From: Caballeronia sordidicola
Lineage (GTDB): Bacteria; Pseudomonadota; Gammaproteobacteria; Burkholderiales; Burkholderiaceae
Assembly (NCBI RefSeq): GCF_002220365.1
Contig: NZ_MTHB01000063.1
Coordinates: 1-64,000, forward strand
DNA: 64,000 nt
Reading direction: 5' to 3'
Part shown: positions 52,340 to 61,159 of the stretch, piece after piece
How the letters are laid out: each line of letters starts with the position of its first letter
Numbering within the stretch: position 1 is the stretch's first letter
Made by a program: the position numbers and the translations under genes
Notes under the pieces: model-generated
Database searches by the model: none
Told to the model about the DNA's origin: nothing
What the model saw: the letters and a program-made list of their open reading frames with translations, nothing else

Positions 52340-52442
52340 CGGGTTATTGTTTCGAGCTTGTTCACGAATGTTGCTTGGCAATGCGTTTCAACGCACGGTA
52401 GGCGGCCTTAAAGTTCTTTGCATCCGCGCCGTTAGTGTTGGC

Positions 52443-52616
52443 ATGGATACCAAAGAACCCACCCCCGAAGCCTCCCGCGATCTCATCCGTGCTGCGGGCG
52501 AAACGCTCGAACTGATCTGCCGCCTGCGTGGGGTTGATATCGAAGAGCTCTCCGATGATGAGCTTGGCGAGTTCTTTTCCAATGCACTGGGCGATGACAT
52601 CATTGGCCCCTGGTGA
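52443..52616 (+). CDS. small acidic protein, copy 1 of a tandem trio
   Basis: This 57-residue protein has core RAAGETLELICRLRGVDIEELSDDELGEFFSNALGDD. The same pattern, (A)A(D/G)E(T/A)L-(L/I)CRLR-x(4)-(LS-D/E)-(E/A)L-FF-AL-D(E/D), is found in the next two small genes, so they are paralogues. It is predicted to be mostly helical and soluble. No ribosome site is strong, but the leader gccgttag followed by atgga is shared with copy 3. The family is not one I can name. Confidence 0.7.
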   Translation: MDTKEPTPEASRDLIRAAGETLELICRLRGVDIEELSDDELGEFFSNALGDDIIGPW

Positions 52617-52737
52617 TTGGGACAGATTGCGGGAAGCAGGATGTCCCGCTGCGAATCTGCCGTGAATGGCAGAACTTGGTTCTTCAGGCTTTCGGCGAGG
52701 CATTGAAGCCCGCTAGACCCGTGCTGTCATTGCGCTC

Positions 52738-52938
52738 ATGAAACTCGACAAACTCGCTTACACCGATACCCGTAGCGCACTCAATGCCGCCGACGAAGCG
52801 TTGGAATTGCTTTGCCGGCTGAGGCAGATTCCGCTCGACAGCTTGTCGGATGCGGAACTGGGCGAGTTCTTTTTCAGTGCACTCGAAGACGAGTTCGGCG
52901 GCGGCGCGTATCTTGGCGGGCGAATCCAAGTTTTTTGA
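52738..52938 (+). CDS. small acidic protein, copy 2 of a tandem trio
   Basis: This 66-residue protein has core NAADEALELLCRLRQIPLDSLSDAELGEFFFSALEDEFGGG, close to copies 1 and 3. The last dozen residues (AYLGGRIQVF) have no counterpart and may be a read-through tail after loss of the original stop. The leader is less like those of the other two copies. Function unknown. Confidence 0.7.
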   Translation: MKLDKLAYTDTRSALNAADEALELLCRLRQIPLDSLSDAELGEFFFSALEDEFGGGAYLGGRIQVF

Positions 52939-52966
52939 CAGCGATGTGACCAGCGCTCGAATGGGC

Positions 52967-52996
52967 GACAGGTGTTGTTATGACAGGTGTTGTTAT
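52967..52996. repeat. 15-bp tandem duplication
   Basis: gacaggtgttgttat occurs twice head to tail (52967-52981, 52982-52996) just after copy 2 of the small-protein trio. Confidence 0.95.
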
Positions 52997-53125
52997 ACAA
53001 GGCACGTGGGGCAGGTTGCTTACGGCGTATTACCTTGGCGTGTCAGGAGAAGGCTTGGCGCGGCTAGTCGAAAATATCGTGCACCAGGGTCTAAAGTTTC
53101 GTCAGCAGAGGCCGTTAGCGGATGC

Positions 53126-53302
53126 ATGGACATGACCAATCCCACCGCTACTGCGTTTCGGAATCTTGTTATTGCTGCCGACGAGACCCTCCACGTGCTT
53201 TGCCGCCTGCGCGGCATGACGATCGACGATTTGTCGGAGGACGCGCTGGAAACGTTTTTCTTCCAGGCGCTCGATGACGAATTCTGGATCGGCGCGCGGT
53301 AA
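53126..53302 (+). CDS. small acidic protein, copy 3 of a tandem trio
   Basis: This 58-residue protein has core IAADETLHVLCRLRGMTIDDLSEDALETFFFQALDDEFWIG, the third member of the set. The start is ATG 53126 (MDMTNPTATAFRNL) or the ATG at 53132. The leader taaagtt...gccgttag...atgga resembles that of copy 1, showing that the upstream sequence was duplicated too. Soluble and helical by appearance; function unknown. Confidence 0.7.
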   Translation: MDMTNPTATAFRNLVIAADETLHVLCRLRGMTIDDLSEDALETFFFQALDDEFWIGAR

Positions 53303-53399
53303 GCCGAGGCAAGTAGCAGAAAGCAGCAGATCGCACTGATATCCGTCGATATCGAACGGCGGCTTCTTCCTTTATTCCTTCCCGCTTCTTCCTTCTTGT

Positions 53400-53660
53400 C
53401 TAAGCCAGCAGGTCTGGCCGTGCTGTAAAGCGCGGATCGGCTAGCCACGCAACAAACTCGTCGCGCCACTGCTCGAAAGCATTCTCGTCCAGGTCGAACA
53501 CTTCATCGACATGCCCGGCGTCACGCAAGTAGGCGCCCACCACCTGTCGCCCGTCCCAATAAGCAACCGCGAAATCGGTCAAGTCCGCAGTCATGCCGCG
53601 TGGCTGGTCGCTAAGCAGCATCTTGAGTTGAGCCTTGAAAACGATATAAGTCGTGGTCAT
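53400..53660 (-). CDS. small hypothetical protein
   Basis: This 86-residue soluble protein (MTTTYIVFKAQLKMLLSDQP, VAYWDGRQVVGAYLRDAGHV, FEQWRDEFVAWLADPRF) looks like a compact mixed domain. The ATG has only a weak GGGACC upstream. No family is recognised. It is convergent with the small-protein trio and in line with the tRNA-Arg gene behind it. Confidence 0.6.
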   Translation of the reverse strand: MTTTYIVFKAQLKMLLSDQPRGMTADLTDFAVAYWDGRQVVGAYLRDAGHVDEVFDLDENAFEQWRDEFVAWLADPRFTARPDLLA

Positions 53661-53837
53661 GACGGGTCCCGGATAAAAATCGACACCCTGCGAGGCGAAA
53701 CAGGGCTCGCTAAGAGTAGCGCTTTCCGAGGCTTTCGTGCATGGGGAAGAGTGGGCGATGTCGCTTAAGCGCGCGGTTTGGCGGCGTAGGTGCCGGGACA
53801 GGTGCCGGCACCTACGCCACGGGACGATAACGACAGA

Positions 53838-53873
53838 GAAAAGCCCCGTAGCGCAAGGCTTACGGGGCTTGGA
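53838..53873 (-). terminator. terminator of tRNA-Arg
   Basis: A perfect 10-bp stem (53841-53850 with 53861-53870) followed on the minus strand by TTTTC, 31 bp past the tRNA 3' end. Confidence 0.75.
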
Positions 53874-53903
53874 AATTCGGTGGGGCGGTGTTGAATACAT
53901 CAA

Positions 53904-53978
53904 TGGTCCCCCCGGCAGGAATCGAACCTGCATCTAGCGCTTAGGAGGCACTTGTTCTATCCATTGAACTACGGGGAG
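53904..53978 (-). tRNA. tRNA-Arg (anticodon CCT)
   Basis: On the minus strand a cloverleaf of 75 nt including CCA: acceptor CTCCCCG pairs with CGGGGGG (one G-T pair), T at 8, A at 9, D-arm GTTCAATGGATAGAAC, anticodon arm AGTGC-CTCCTAA-GCGCT with anticodon CCT, T-arm GCAGG-TTCGATT-CCTGC, discriminator A. It reads AGG codons. tRNA-Arg(CCT) is a frequent island attachment site; a partial repeat of its 5' end occurs at 57746. Confidence 0.96.
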
Positions 53979-54026
53979 ATGGATATTTCAGCGGGCGGAC
54001 TCAAGCCTTGTAAATACCGGCTTTGG
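53965..54026. repeat. left copy of island-bounding direct repeat
   Basis: It starts inside the tRNA (the first 14 nt of the gene) and runs into its upstream flank. The first 22 bases, from tgaactac, are identical to 57746-57767; the rest is diverged but alignable. Confidence 0.75.
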
Positions 54027-54503
54027 CTCCGCCCAGTGCACGTTTCCGGCTGGTTTGCTTCTTCCTAAATGAAGCGCCGTGACGCACGGTGAACCCTTGC
54101 TTCTCAACTTGGCTGCTACGCTTTTGCTATAAAACGGCGCTTTTGGCGACCTATAGCAAGTGGTAGCCACCCCAGACCGCTCGACCTCGCTATTCATCGG
54201 TTTCGGGCAAAAAAATCACTTCAATCTTACCCGTCGGCGAACGCTTGTGAACATAGATCCGGCGCAGCGGGCAGAGTATATCAAAGACGTTTAAAACGAA
54301 AGGCGCGGCTCTGGCGTGGGCGCGCGAGCAGGAAAGTGCGATCGACAAGGGTTGGAATGCCGTCGACTCGCAAAGCGTCACGATTGCACGTCACGATCGC
54401 TCAAAGCTGACGGTGTCGCGCGGCCGTGCGGTAGATTTCGGAGTGACAACAGGCGGCGGATCGTTCCATCATGCGATGACGATTCCAAAGGAGAGGTCGC
54501 ACC
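54027..54503. other. region between tRNA-Arg flank and SRAP gene
   Basis: About 480 bp with no gene I can defend. A 63-codon minus frame (54190-54381) ends in a protein-like stretch (RIYVHKRSPTGKIEVIFLP) and could be a gene remnant, but it has no supported start. Confidence 0.4.
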
Positions 54504-55463
54504 ATGTGCTACTCGGCGCAGATCGTGGCGGACTATCGTAAGTACGTGAAGATGTTCGGTCCTGACATAGACATCAGGGAGTTCGCGCGGCTCTACTGGG
54601 AGCGCGTCGAAGGCAGCGGTGCGAAGGTCCCCAAGGGCATGGATGCGCCCTTCATGAATCCCGAAACCGAAGAGGAGCGGCGCATCAAGGCGTTGATCGA
54701 GCGGTATGACGCAACTCAGATGACGAAGCTCGAACAGGAACTGTGCAAACAGCGCACCCGGCTCGCGGATGCGGAACGCATCCTCGAGGCCAAGGCCACG
54801 AAGACGGCCATCGAGAGCAAACGGATTGCCACGGGCAAGATAGACGCAACCCTTCGCCGGCTCGACGACCTATGTCGAACGGAACCAGCGGAGCGGGACT
54901 CGCGGATATTTCCCGGTCAATACGCGCCCGTCATGGTGATGGAGAACGGCCGGCGCGTTATTAAGCCGATGCGCTATCAATGTCGGCCGGCAGGTAAGCC
55001 CGCTATCTACGACGTGAAATACCCCGGAACCTATAACGCGCGGCGGGACAGTCTTGAGGGTTTCTGGAAGGGGCTTTTCGGTTATACACACGGCCTGCTG
55101 CTAGTGACCGCGTTCTATGAAAACGTCAGCCGGTTTCGACTAGAAAATCGCATACCGCTTGACGGGGAGAAAGACGAAAACGTAGTCCTGGAGTTCAGGC
55201 CCAACCCGCCCCAAGAAATGCTGATTGCGTGCCTATGGTCGCACTGGCAAGGGAAGGGCGAACCTGACCTGCTGTCGTTCGCCGCTGTCACAGACGATCC
55301 GCCGCAGGAAATAGCGTTGGCTGGCCACGATCGCTGCATCATCCCGATCAAGCCCGAACACATCGACGCGTGGCTTAATCCAGACCCGGCGAACCTCGCG
55401 GCGCAGTATGCCATTCTCGATGACCGTCACCGGCCATATTACGAGTATCGAATGGCGGCCTAA
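54504..55463 (+). CDS. SRAP/YedK-family protein with coiled-coil insertion
   Basis: This 319-residue protein starts MCYSAQ, placing the catalytic Cys2 of SOS-response-associated peptidase (HMCES/YedK) proteins, which cross-link to abasic sites in single-stranded DNA. YNARRDSLEGFWKGLF (Asn, Arg), VTAFYENVSRF (Glu) and IALAGHDRCIIPI (His) fit the other active-site positions. Between Cys2 and the core lies an insertion of about 110 residues, rich in Glu, Lys and Arg, likely coiled coil. The usual FYEW is FYEN. AAAGGAGAGG precedes the ATG. It lies in the tRNA-bounded segment. Confidence 0.85.
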   Translation: MCYSAQIVADYRKYVKMFGPDIDIREFARLYWERVEGSGAKVPKGMDAPFMNPETEEERRIKALIERYDATQMTKLEQELCKQRTRLADAERILEAKATKTAIESKRIATGKIDATLRRLDDLCRTEPAERDSRIFPGQYAPVMVMENGRRVIKPMRYQCRPAGKPAIYDVKYPGTYNARRDSLEGFWKGLFGYTHGLLLVTAFYENVSRFRLENRIPLDGEKDENVVLEFRPNPPQEMLIACLWSHWQGKGEPDLLSFAAVTDDPPQEIALAGHDRCIIPIKPEHIDAWLNPDPANLAAQYAILDDRHRPYYEYRMAA

Positions 55464-55660
55464 CTGGACCGCTAATGTCGAGGACAGCCGCTGCGAAGGA
55501 GTGACGAATGGGTACGGCTTACGCGGACGATGTGAAAGATGCGAGTGCTGTTTCCTGTGAAAAGCCCCACAAAACCACTTTGACCGTTTCCGCCCGGCCC
55601 TGGAAGGGATCCTCGCGTCGACATTCCCCGTATCGAATCCCTTCAGTAAAGGACGCGGTA

Positions 55661-56590
55661 CTATCCCCGCTTGCGACGTTGCATCAAAGACCACCAACGG
55701 CGTCTGACGCTGTGGTAAAGGCGATAAGGATCGACGCTATTGCGTCGCATCAGGCGACGATACAACACGATTGTTTTCCCGGCGCCCTGTTTCCATTTGC
55801 GCTCAGTCTCCTGGCGCGTTGTTGTCGAATTTCGCCAGTCGAACTCGCGGTACTTGGTTGCAATGGTAGCGGGAATATCGAAGATGACTACGTAGGCAAA
55901 GCGGGCAGTGGCCGAGACATTCGATCCCGCGCCGTGCAACGTGCGTCCCAAGTGCGCTGTACAGCCGCCAACTGGTACCGGACAAGAGACCGCGTCTTCG
56001 GGGTTGAATCCGTCGTAACACTCGATCCCGTGTGAACGCTCCTTGCCCACGAGTTTTCTGTGAGGCTGAACGTCCCAGAGGTGAGATCCCGGAATAAAAC
56101 GCAGACAGCCGTTCGCGAGTGTGGCGGCTTGCAGCGGCAGCCAGAAGCTCACTTCTTCGTATGCGAAGCGCGGATCGTGGAATGCCTCGTCCTGATGCCA
56201 CGGAGTCTCAGGGCCGGCTATGGGTGGCTTGTAGAACAGGTGATCTCCTGCAATACGCGCACGCGGGCCCAAGACCTGTTTAGCCAGCAATTTAAGACGC
56301 TTGTGATAGTCCATCTGACGCAACCGCGGATTGAAGTTGCTCGGCATCAGCAACTGAGTGAGCCCCGTTGACTCGAGTGGATTCTCGCCAACGAAATCAA
56401 ACAGCGCGCCTTCTCGCGCACCGGTACCGGCGAATATCAGGCGCTCGCAGATCCCTCTCAGTTCAGCAATTTCCTCCAGCGATGCGACGTTCTCATACGA
56501 ACTAAAACCGCGATTTTTAAGCGCAGCGATCTGATCGGAGTCAAAACCGCTTGGCTTGAGCCTGTCGGCGTGGGCAATTTCTGTTTGCAA
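55661..56590 (-). CDS. phytanoyl-CoA dioxygenase-like Fe(II)/2-oxoglutarate oxygenase
   Basis: This 309-residue enzyme has the facial triad: TPWHQDEAF (HxD), LHGAGSN (distal His) and the 2-oxoglutarate Arg in SATARFAYVVIF. FYKPPIAGPETPWHQDEAFHD and CLRFIPGSHLWDV are typical of PhyH-type hydroxylases. The substrate is unknown; the family acts on diverse small molecules and often on natural products. The start appears to be TTG 56590: a stop lies just upstream in frame and no ATG occurs before residue 82. It lies alone in the putative island. Confidence 0.88.
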   Translation of the reverse strand: MQTEIAHADRLKPSGFDSDQIAALKNRGFSSYENVASLEEIAELRGICERLIFAGTGAREGALFDFVGENPLESTGLTQLLMPSNFNPRLRQMDYHKRLKLLAKQVLGPRARIAGDHLFYKPPIAGPETPWHQDEAFHDPRFAYEEVSFWLPLQAATLANGCLRFIPGSHLWDVQPHRKLVGKERSHGIECYDGFNPEDAVSCPVPVGGCTAHLGRTLHGAGSNVSATARFAYVVIFDIPATIATKYREFDWRNSTTTRQETERKWKQGAGKTIVLYRRLMRRNSVDPYRLYHSVRRRWWSLMQRRKRG

Positions 56591-57131
56591 GTTTATTCAC
56601 TCGAAGCAAAATTGGGTCAGGAAGGATGCTATTAAGGACTATTTTTACCGTATGTGCGGTGGCGCCTATACCAACGGGTTTACGCGAATAGAGCGAGGCG
56701 GACCGCCAGATGTGTTAGGCGTCACCGTTGCGCACTTTCGAAGTGCAGTCATCTAATGACTTCGGTAGACCCAATCCGCTTAGCGGCCGCTCCGGAAGGC
56801 TTGGACGGATTCTTAACACGCCCATCTCGGCAATGAACTCGCTTGGGACGGCGGCCAAGTGTATGCAGGCCGCAACAGACCAAGGGCTGCCATTTCCCTT
56901 CCAGGCGGGTGAACGAGCCAATCAGCCGTAGTTGTCCTGTATGTTGTAAGCATACAAAAACCGTAATTTATCGATAAGTCGTATCTAACCCACGCGAATA
57001 GGTCTAGGGTTCGACCACCCACTCAATGATTCTGCTTGAATGGGAGTTAGAACCTGAGAGCGAACGGAGCCTCTGTCCACGAAGACACGGGCCACTATTG
57101 CAAGTTAGCGCAAGCCCTAATCGGGGTGAAT
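56591..57131. other. AT-richer non-coding stretch in island
   Basis: About 540 bp, lower in GC than most of the window, with no supported gene. Short frames here lack ribosome sites. Confidence 0.5.
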
Positions 57132-57464
57132 ATGATCACTCATCTTCGCGATGTCTATCGCGGCTTTTTGATTTGCACGGATATCCGACGCGGTTATGGT
57201 TTGCGCTATTGCGTGACGCATCAGCAGTTTGAAAAAATGCGGGAGGTTCCTACGAGACCGGTCAAACTCAAATGCGACCTCACGGAACAGTATGTATATA
57301 TGACAGACGCTTTTGACGCGTCTGCAAGAACAGCGCGAGCGGAAATCGACCTTCTGCTGTTGAACAATTGTCGAAAAGCTTTTGTTTCGATCCGTTATCG
57401 GAGGACGAACTGGCCAACCTATTTTTCGCGTGGTTTTGCCTTGCATAAGCAAAAACCAATATAG
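57132..57464 (+). CDS. hypothetical protein in island
   Basis: This 110-residue soluble basic protein (MITHLRDVYRGFLICTDIRRG, ending YFSRGFALHKQKPI) fits no recognised family. Base composition is less GC-rich than flanking genes, consistent with transfer. A GTG two codons upstream (57126) is an alternative start. Support is moderate: the frame is uninterrupted and has a protein-like pattern of hydrophobic and charged residues. Confidence 0.45.
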   Translation: MITHLRDVYRGFLICTDIRRGYGLRYCVTHQQFEKMREVPTRPVKLKCDLTEQYVYMTDAFDASARTARAEIDLLLLNNCRKAFVSIRYRRTNWPTYFSRGFALHKQKPI

Positions 57465-57867
57465 GTGGACCCCGATGCGCTCGCCTGACTCTGGCGCGAC
57501 CCGCTGCAGGGAATTCCGATCGCCGTTTGTTAATCACTTGTTTGCCAAGGGAATCTCAATGCCGCAACCTTGATATTGTCTGTTGCATGCGGTGGCGATA
57601 GGGCAATGTCATGACCCACGATGAAGTTGGGAGATCCACCGATATTGAATGGATAATCGTTTATGGAGAATTGAATCGCGCTTGGCGGAAAACGGTTGGA
57701 GGTTGTAACAGGTCGACCCGACTCAGTTCAGTCAATATCTTCCCCTGAACTACGGGGAGATGGATATCTCAGCGTGCGGACCCATGCCGTTGAGTATCGG
57801 TTTTGGGACTGCCAAATCGGCGCGCGGAAAACCAGATAAAGACCACCATACCCCCGCAAAAGAACGC
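57465..57867. other. island end without gene
   Basis: About 400 bp of lower GC sequence containing the right-hand copy of the direct repeat at 57746-57806; otherwise nothing recognisable. Confidence 0.5.
57746..57806. repeat. right copy of island-bounding direct repeat
   Basis: It repeats the first 14 nt of tRNA-Arg(CCT) plus about 47 bp of its upstream flank, with scattered differences after the first 22 bases. Sequence to its left does not match the rest of the tRNA. Confidence 0.75.
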
Positions 57868-59067
57868 TTACGTCGGTTTCGGCGCATCCTTCGTCGCTCC
57901 CACCGCCTCATCGCCCGTAGAGACTGCCAACACGACGCGATTTCGTCCCATGGCCTTGGCCGAGTAGAGCGCAGCATCGGCTCGGGCCATCAGGTTTGCC
58001 AGCATTTCACTAGCTTGATATTCATCCACGCCAGCACTGAACGTGCACGTCACTTCTCCGCAAGGTACGGCCAACGTAGACGCGGCCAGATGCAGCCGCA
58101 AACTGTTCACCAGCGTCATTGCGTCCACCCTGGTTGTCTCAGGGAACAAGACTGCAAACTCTTCGCCGCCGAGCCGCCCAAAAATGTCTCCTCGCCGAAT
58201 GCCCTGCGACACAATCGAAGAAAAGTGAGCAAGCGCGCGGTCTCCGGCCGCGTGGCCGTGAGCGTCATTGACTGCTTTGAAGTGATCGATGTCGAGGATG
58301 GCAACCGCGAACCGGGATTCTGCACGGTTGGCACGCTCCAGATGCAACTCGGCCTGAGCCATGAATTCGCGCCGCACGAGGGCACCGGTCAACTCATCGA
58401 TAGCCGCCAACCGCTCCATCCTCTCCGCCATGCGGTCATAGGCCAGCATGAGCGCGCCGATCGAGAGACATGGCAGGGTGACGATACCCAGTGCGAGAAA
58501 CGCGATGGTCAATGGCGTTGGCTCGAGAAACCGTGTGTGATGTTCCCAGCCAAAGCCGGCGGCAAGTCCACGAGCAAGATGAACGAGCCCGCCGAGCGCG
58601 GCGACAATCGCGACGAACTGGTAGCTGTAACCCGGTCGATGCAGCGGCCTCCTGGTGTAGGTTATCCAACCTACGGACAGACGAACGTAGGCGAGAAAGG
58701 CGGACATCAGCGTAACCCGGGCAGCTTCGTTCGGCGAAAGACAGGCCCAGTAGATAACGCCAATCACCAGCATCGTGAACGCAGCGACCTCGTGAAGCCG
58801 CGAAGGTCGAAGGCCGAAGAATAGCCGGCAACCTTGTAGTACAAGGAGTGCGGCGCTGGCGAATAGCAAACTCGCGACAACGACGGTTAGCGGTGCCGGC
58901 GAAGTGTCATCCAAAGCCAACGCTACAAATGCGGCCACGATCAGGACGTTGGCAGCGATCCAGCGAAACAATCCGGGTATCCCGGACCGCACCAGCGAGC
59001 CGAATACGACTACGCTGATCGCTCCGGACATAATTCCGACAACGTAAAGTGCGACGGGACTGAACAT
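57868..59067 (-). CDS. membrane diguanylate cyclase
   Basis: This 399-residue protein has six or seven predicted membrane spans in residues 1-215 (LYVVGIMSGAISVVVFGSLV, LFRWIAANVLIVAAFVALAL, and others), then a GGDEF domain. The active motif is RLGGEEF and an RxxD product-inhibition site (RRGD) lies five residues before it. It makes cyclic di-GMP, probably in response to a membrane or extracellular signal. There is no clear ribosome site before the ATG. It is monocistronic, just right of the putative island. Confidence 0.92.
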   Translation of the reverse strand: MFSPVALYVVGIMSGAISVVVFGSLVRSGIPGLFRWIAANVLIVAAFVALALDDTSPAPLTVVVASLLFASAALLVLQGCRLFFGLRPSRLHEVAAFTMLVIGVIYWACLSPNEAARVTLMSAFLAYVRLSVGWITYTRRPLHRPGYSYQFVAIVAALGGLVHLARGLAAGFGWEHHTRFLEPTPLTIAFLALGIVTLPCLSIGALMLAYDRMAERMERLAAIDELTGALVRREFMAQAELHLERANRAESRFAVAILDIDHFKAVNDAHGHAAGDRALAHFSSIVSQGIRRGDIFGRLGGEEFAVLFPETTRVDAMTLVNSLRLHLAASTLAVPCGEVTCTFSAGVDEYQASEMLANLMARADAALYSAKAMGRNRVVLAVSTGDEAVGATKDAPKPT

Positions 59068-59522
59068 AGGTTTTCAGTGGGCCAAGTGACCGAAAAATTT
59101 CGCGCGAGTCGAATAGGTTGAGCGCCTGATACCTTCCGCTACGTTGCACGAACGTGCTGAACGACGACGCCAGCGGCTCAGATAATACGCTCTGGCACCA
59201 AATCTTCATAAAAATCCGCAGCGATGCCGCATTCTCTTTGCGCCGGCTCAGCGGCATGTCACGCGCACGTTTGAAAACACGGGGGTGAGCTTTGATACAC
59301 CTGTGGAACTTCTGCTTGCAAGACGCGGATCAGAGGTTGCTCCCGCATATTGCGTCCGTTTCATGCGCTCTCTCACCGGTCGATTAACAAGCACAACTGC
59401 CGATTACCGTTACCACTTATAAAAGGCTCAACTAATCGCTCGACAACTCGCCACACTAACCCGCTAGTGTGGAATAACCGGCCACTTCATCCGATAATAC
59501 AAACGTTCCCCCGACTCTCGCC
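59068..59522. other. divergent intergenic region
   Basis: About 455 bp between the diguanylate cyclase and DUF4239 genes, holding their promoters and a short hairpin (CCACACTA 59451-59458 with TAGTGTGG 59465-59472). No gene was seen. Confidence 0.5.
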
Positions 59523-60326
59523 ATGACCGAACTTGAAACCTCTGTCGTCGTGTTCTTGTGCCTGCTCGCGGCCACGGGGCTTGGTGCGTTCGTGCGCCCG
59601 CTGCTGCCTGAGGAACACAAGGCGCACGAAACGGTGCAATTGCTGAAACTGGTGGTCGGCATGCTGGTTACGTTCGCAGCGCTCGTGTTGGGTTTGCTGA
59701 CGGCATCGTCGAAAGCTGTGTTCGATACCACCACTACCGATATCCGTACCTATGCCGCTGCGCTGATCCAGCTCGACAACAGCTTGCGCGAGTACGGCCC
59801 GCAAGCCGACGCTCCCCGCCGGATCCTGCGCGCCTACACGGCGGCCGCGATTGCATCCACCTGGGTGCAGGAACCGCCGCCGCCCGGCGACTATTATCAG
59901 AAGACGCCGGTCCCGGGCTACGGCACCGATAATCTCGATAGCCGCGTACTGGGCGCCATGCTTGAACGAGCCCAACGATACACACGCGAGTTGCAGCCGG
60001 CTGATCCGTTCCACCAGAAGCTCGCCGAAGAAGCGCTTGGCCGGTTTGACCGGCTGATCCAGCAACGCTGGAAAATCGTGGAGGAAGCGCGCGGTTCGGC
60101 GTCTTCGCCGTTCGACCGGATTCTGGTCTTCTGGCTGCTCGTCATCTTCCTTTGCTTTGGCCTGATCGCCCCACGTAACGCACTGGCGCTGGTTACGATT
60201 ATGCTCGGGGCGTTATCGATAGCGTCCACGGTGCTCGTGATCCTCGATCTCGACACGCCGTTCACGGGCTCCATCCTTGTGCCAAGCCAATCCATGCGAG
60301 ATGCGCTCGCCTACCTCAGCCGCTGA
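59523..60326 (+). CDS. DUF4239 membrane protein (bestrophin-like)
   Basis: This 267-residue protein has two N-terminal spans (SVVVFLCLLAATGLGAFV, LVVGMLVTFAALVLGLLTA), a soluble helical middle and two C-terminal spans (ILVFWLLVIFLCFGLIA, ALVTIMLGALSIASTVLVIL). The tail LDLDTPFTGSILVPSQSMRDAL is the usual DUF4239 ending. The fold has been likened to bestrophin channels; function is unproven. It ends 42 bp before the methyltransferase gene. Confidence 0.88.
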   Translation: MTELETSVVVFLCLLAATGLGAFVRPLLPEEHKAHETVQLLKLVVGMLVTFAALVLGLLTASSKAVFDTTTTDIRTYAAALIQLDNSLREYGPQADAPRRILRAYTAAAIASTWVQEPPPPGDYYQKTPVPGYGTDNLDSRVLGAMLERAQRYTRELQPADPFHQKLAEEALGRFDRLIQQRWKIVEEARGSASSPFDRILVFWLLVIFLCFGLIAPRNALALVTIMLGALSIASTVLVILDLDTPFTGSILVPSQSMRDALAYLSR

Positions 60327-60368
60327 AACGCTGATCGCGTGACGCTTAACCACCGCCCAACTCATCCG

Positions 60369-61103
60369 ATGCCATCCACGCTCTACACTGACCCGCGCCT
60401 CGTTGCGCTGTACGACACCCTGAACCCCTTCGCCGCCGATACCGACTTCTACCTGGCGCTGGCCGCAGGCATGCAGCGAGTAATCGATCTCGGTTGCGGA
60501 ACGGGTTTGCTCGCGTGTGAACTGGCGTCGCGGGGGCATCGGGTGATTGCCGTCGATCCCGCGCCCGAGATGTTGCACGTGGCGCGGCATAGACCGAACG
60601 GCGATCGCGTTCAATGGATTGAAGGCGACGCCCGCGCGCTCGCCTTGTTGCCGCCCGCCGACCTGCTGATGATGACGGGCCACGTCGCGCAGGTTTTCCT
60701 CGACGACACAGCGTTCCTCAATACGCTCAAAGCCGCCCGCTACGCGCTGCGCGAAGGCGGCACCCTGGCGTTCGAAAGCCGCAATCCGGCCGCACGAGCA
60801 TGGGAATCGTGGACGCCTGCGCAATCGCACAGGCTGATCGACGTGAACGGAGTCGGCGAGGTGGAGGTGTGGCAGGACGACGTGAGCGCGAGCCCGGAGT
60901 CGGGCATTCGCTTCAACACGTATTATCGATTCAAGGCGACAGACGAGACGCTGACGTCCACGAGCGAACTACGCTTTCGCACTCAGGACGAACTCAGCGC
61001 GCAGCTCGAGGCCGCAGGGTTCCGCCACCTCACATGGCAGGGCGATTGGAATGGGGCGGCGGTGTCCGCCTCGAGCCGGGAACTGATTGTGGTCGCGCGC
61101 TGA
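60369..61103 (+). CDS. class I SAM-dependent methyltransferase
   Basis: This 244-residue enzyme has a Rossmann methyltransferase core: motif I VIDLGCGTGLLACELASRG, acidic VIAVDPAPEML binding the SAM ribose, GDARAL and LREGGTLAFESRNP. The substrate is not predictable. ATG 60369 (MPSTLYTDPRLVALYD) looks right, since family members begin with this YD(T)-type helix; a GTG at 60339 is an alternative. It may be co-transcribed with the DUF4239 gene. Confidence 0.88.
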   Translation: MPSTLYTDPRLVALYDTLNPFAADTDFYLALAAGMQRVIDLGCGTGLLACELASRGHRVIAVDPAPEMLHVARHRPNGDRVQWIEGDARALALLPPADLLMMTGHVAQVFLDDTAFLNTLKAARYALREGGTLAFESRNPAARAWESWTPAQSHRLIDVNGVGEVEVWQDDVSASPESGIRFNTYYRFKATDETLTSTSELRFRTQDELSAQLEAAGFRHLTWQGDWNGAAVSASSRELIVVAR

Positions 61104-61159
61104 ACCGGCGCGAAATCAGGCTGAAACGACCGAATGCAACGACCAATCCGGTAGCCGGA

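Noticed and set aside
54190..54381. 63-codon minus frame near the tRNA
   Set aside because: The tail is protein-like, but there is no ribosome site, family or partner. Kept only as a possible remnant.
55508..56035. 175-codon plus frame between the SRAP and oxygenase genes
   Set aside because: Most of it is antisense to the oxygenase; the unique first part has no recognisable domain.
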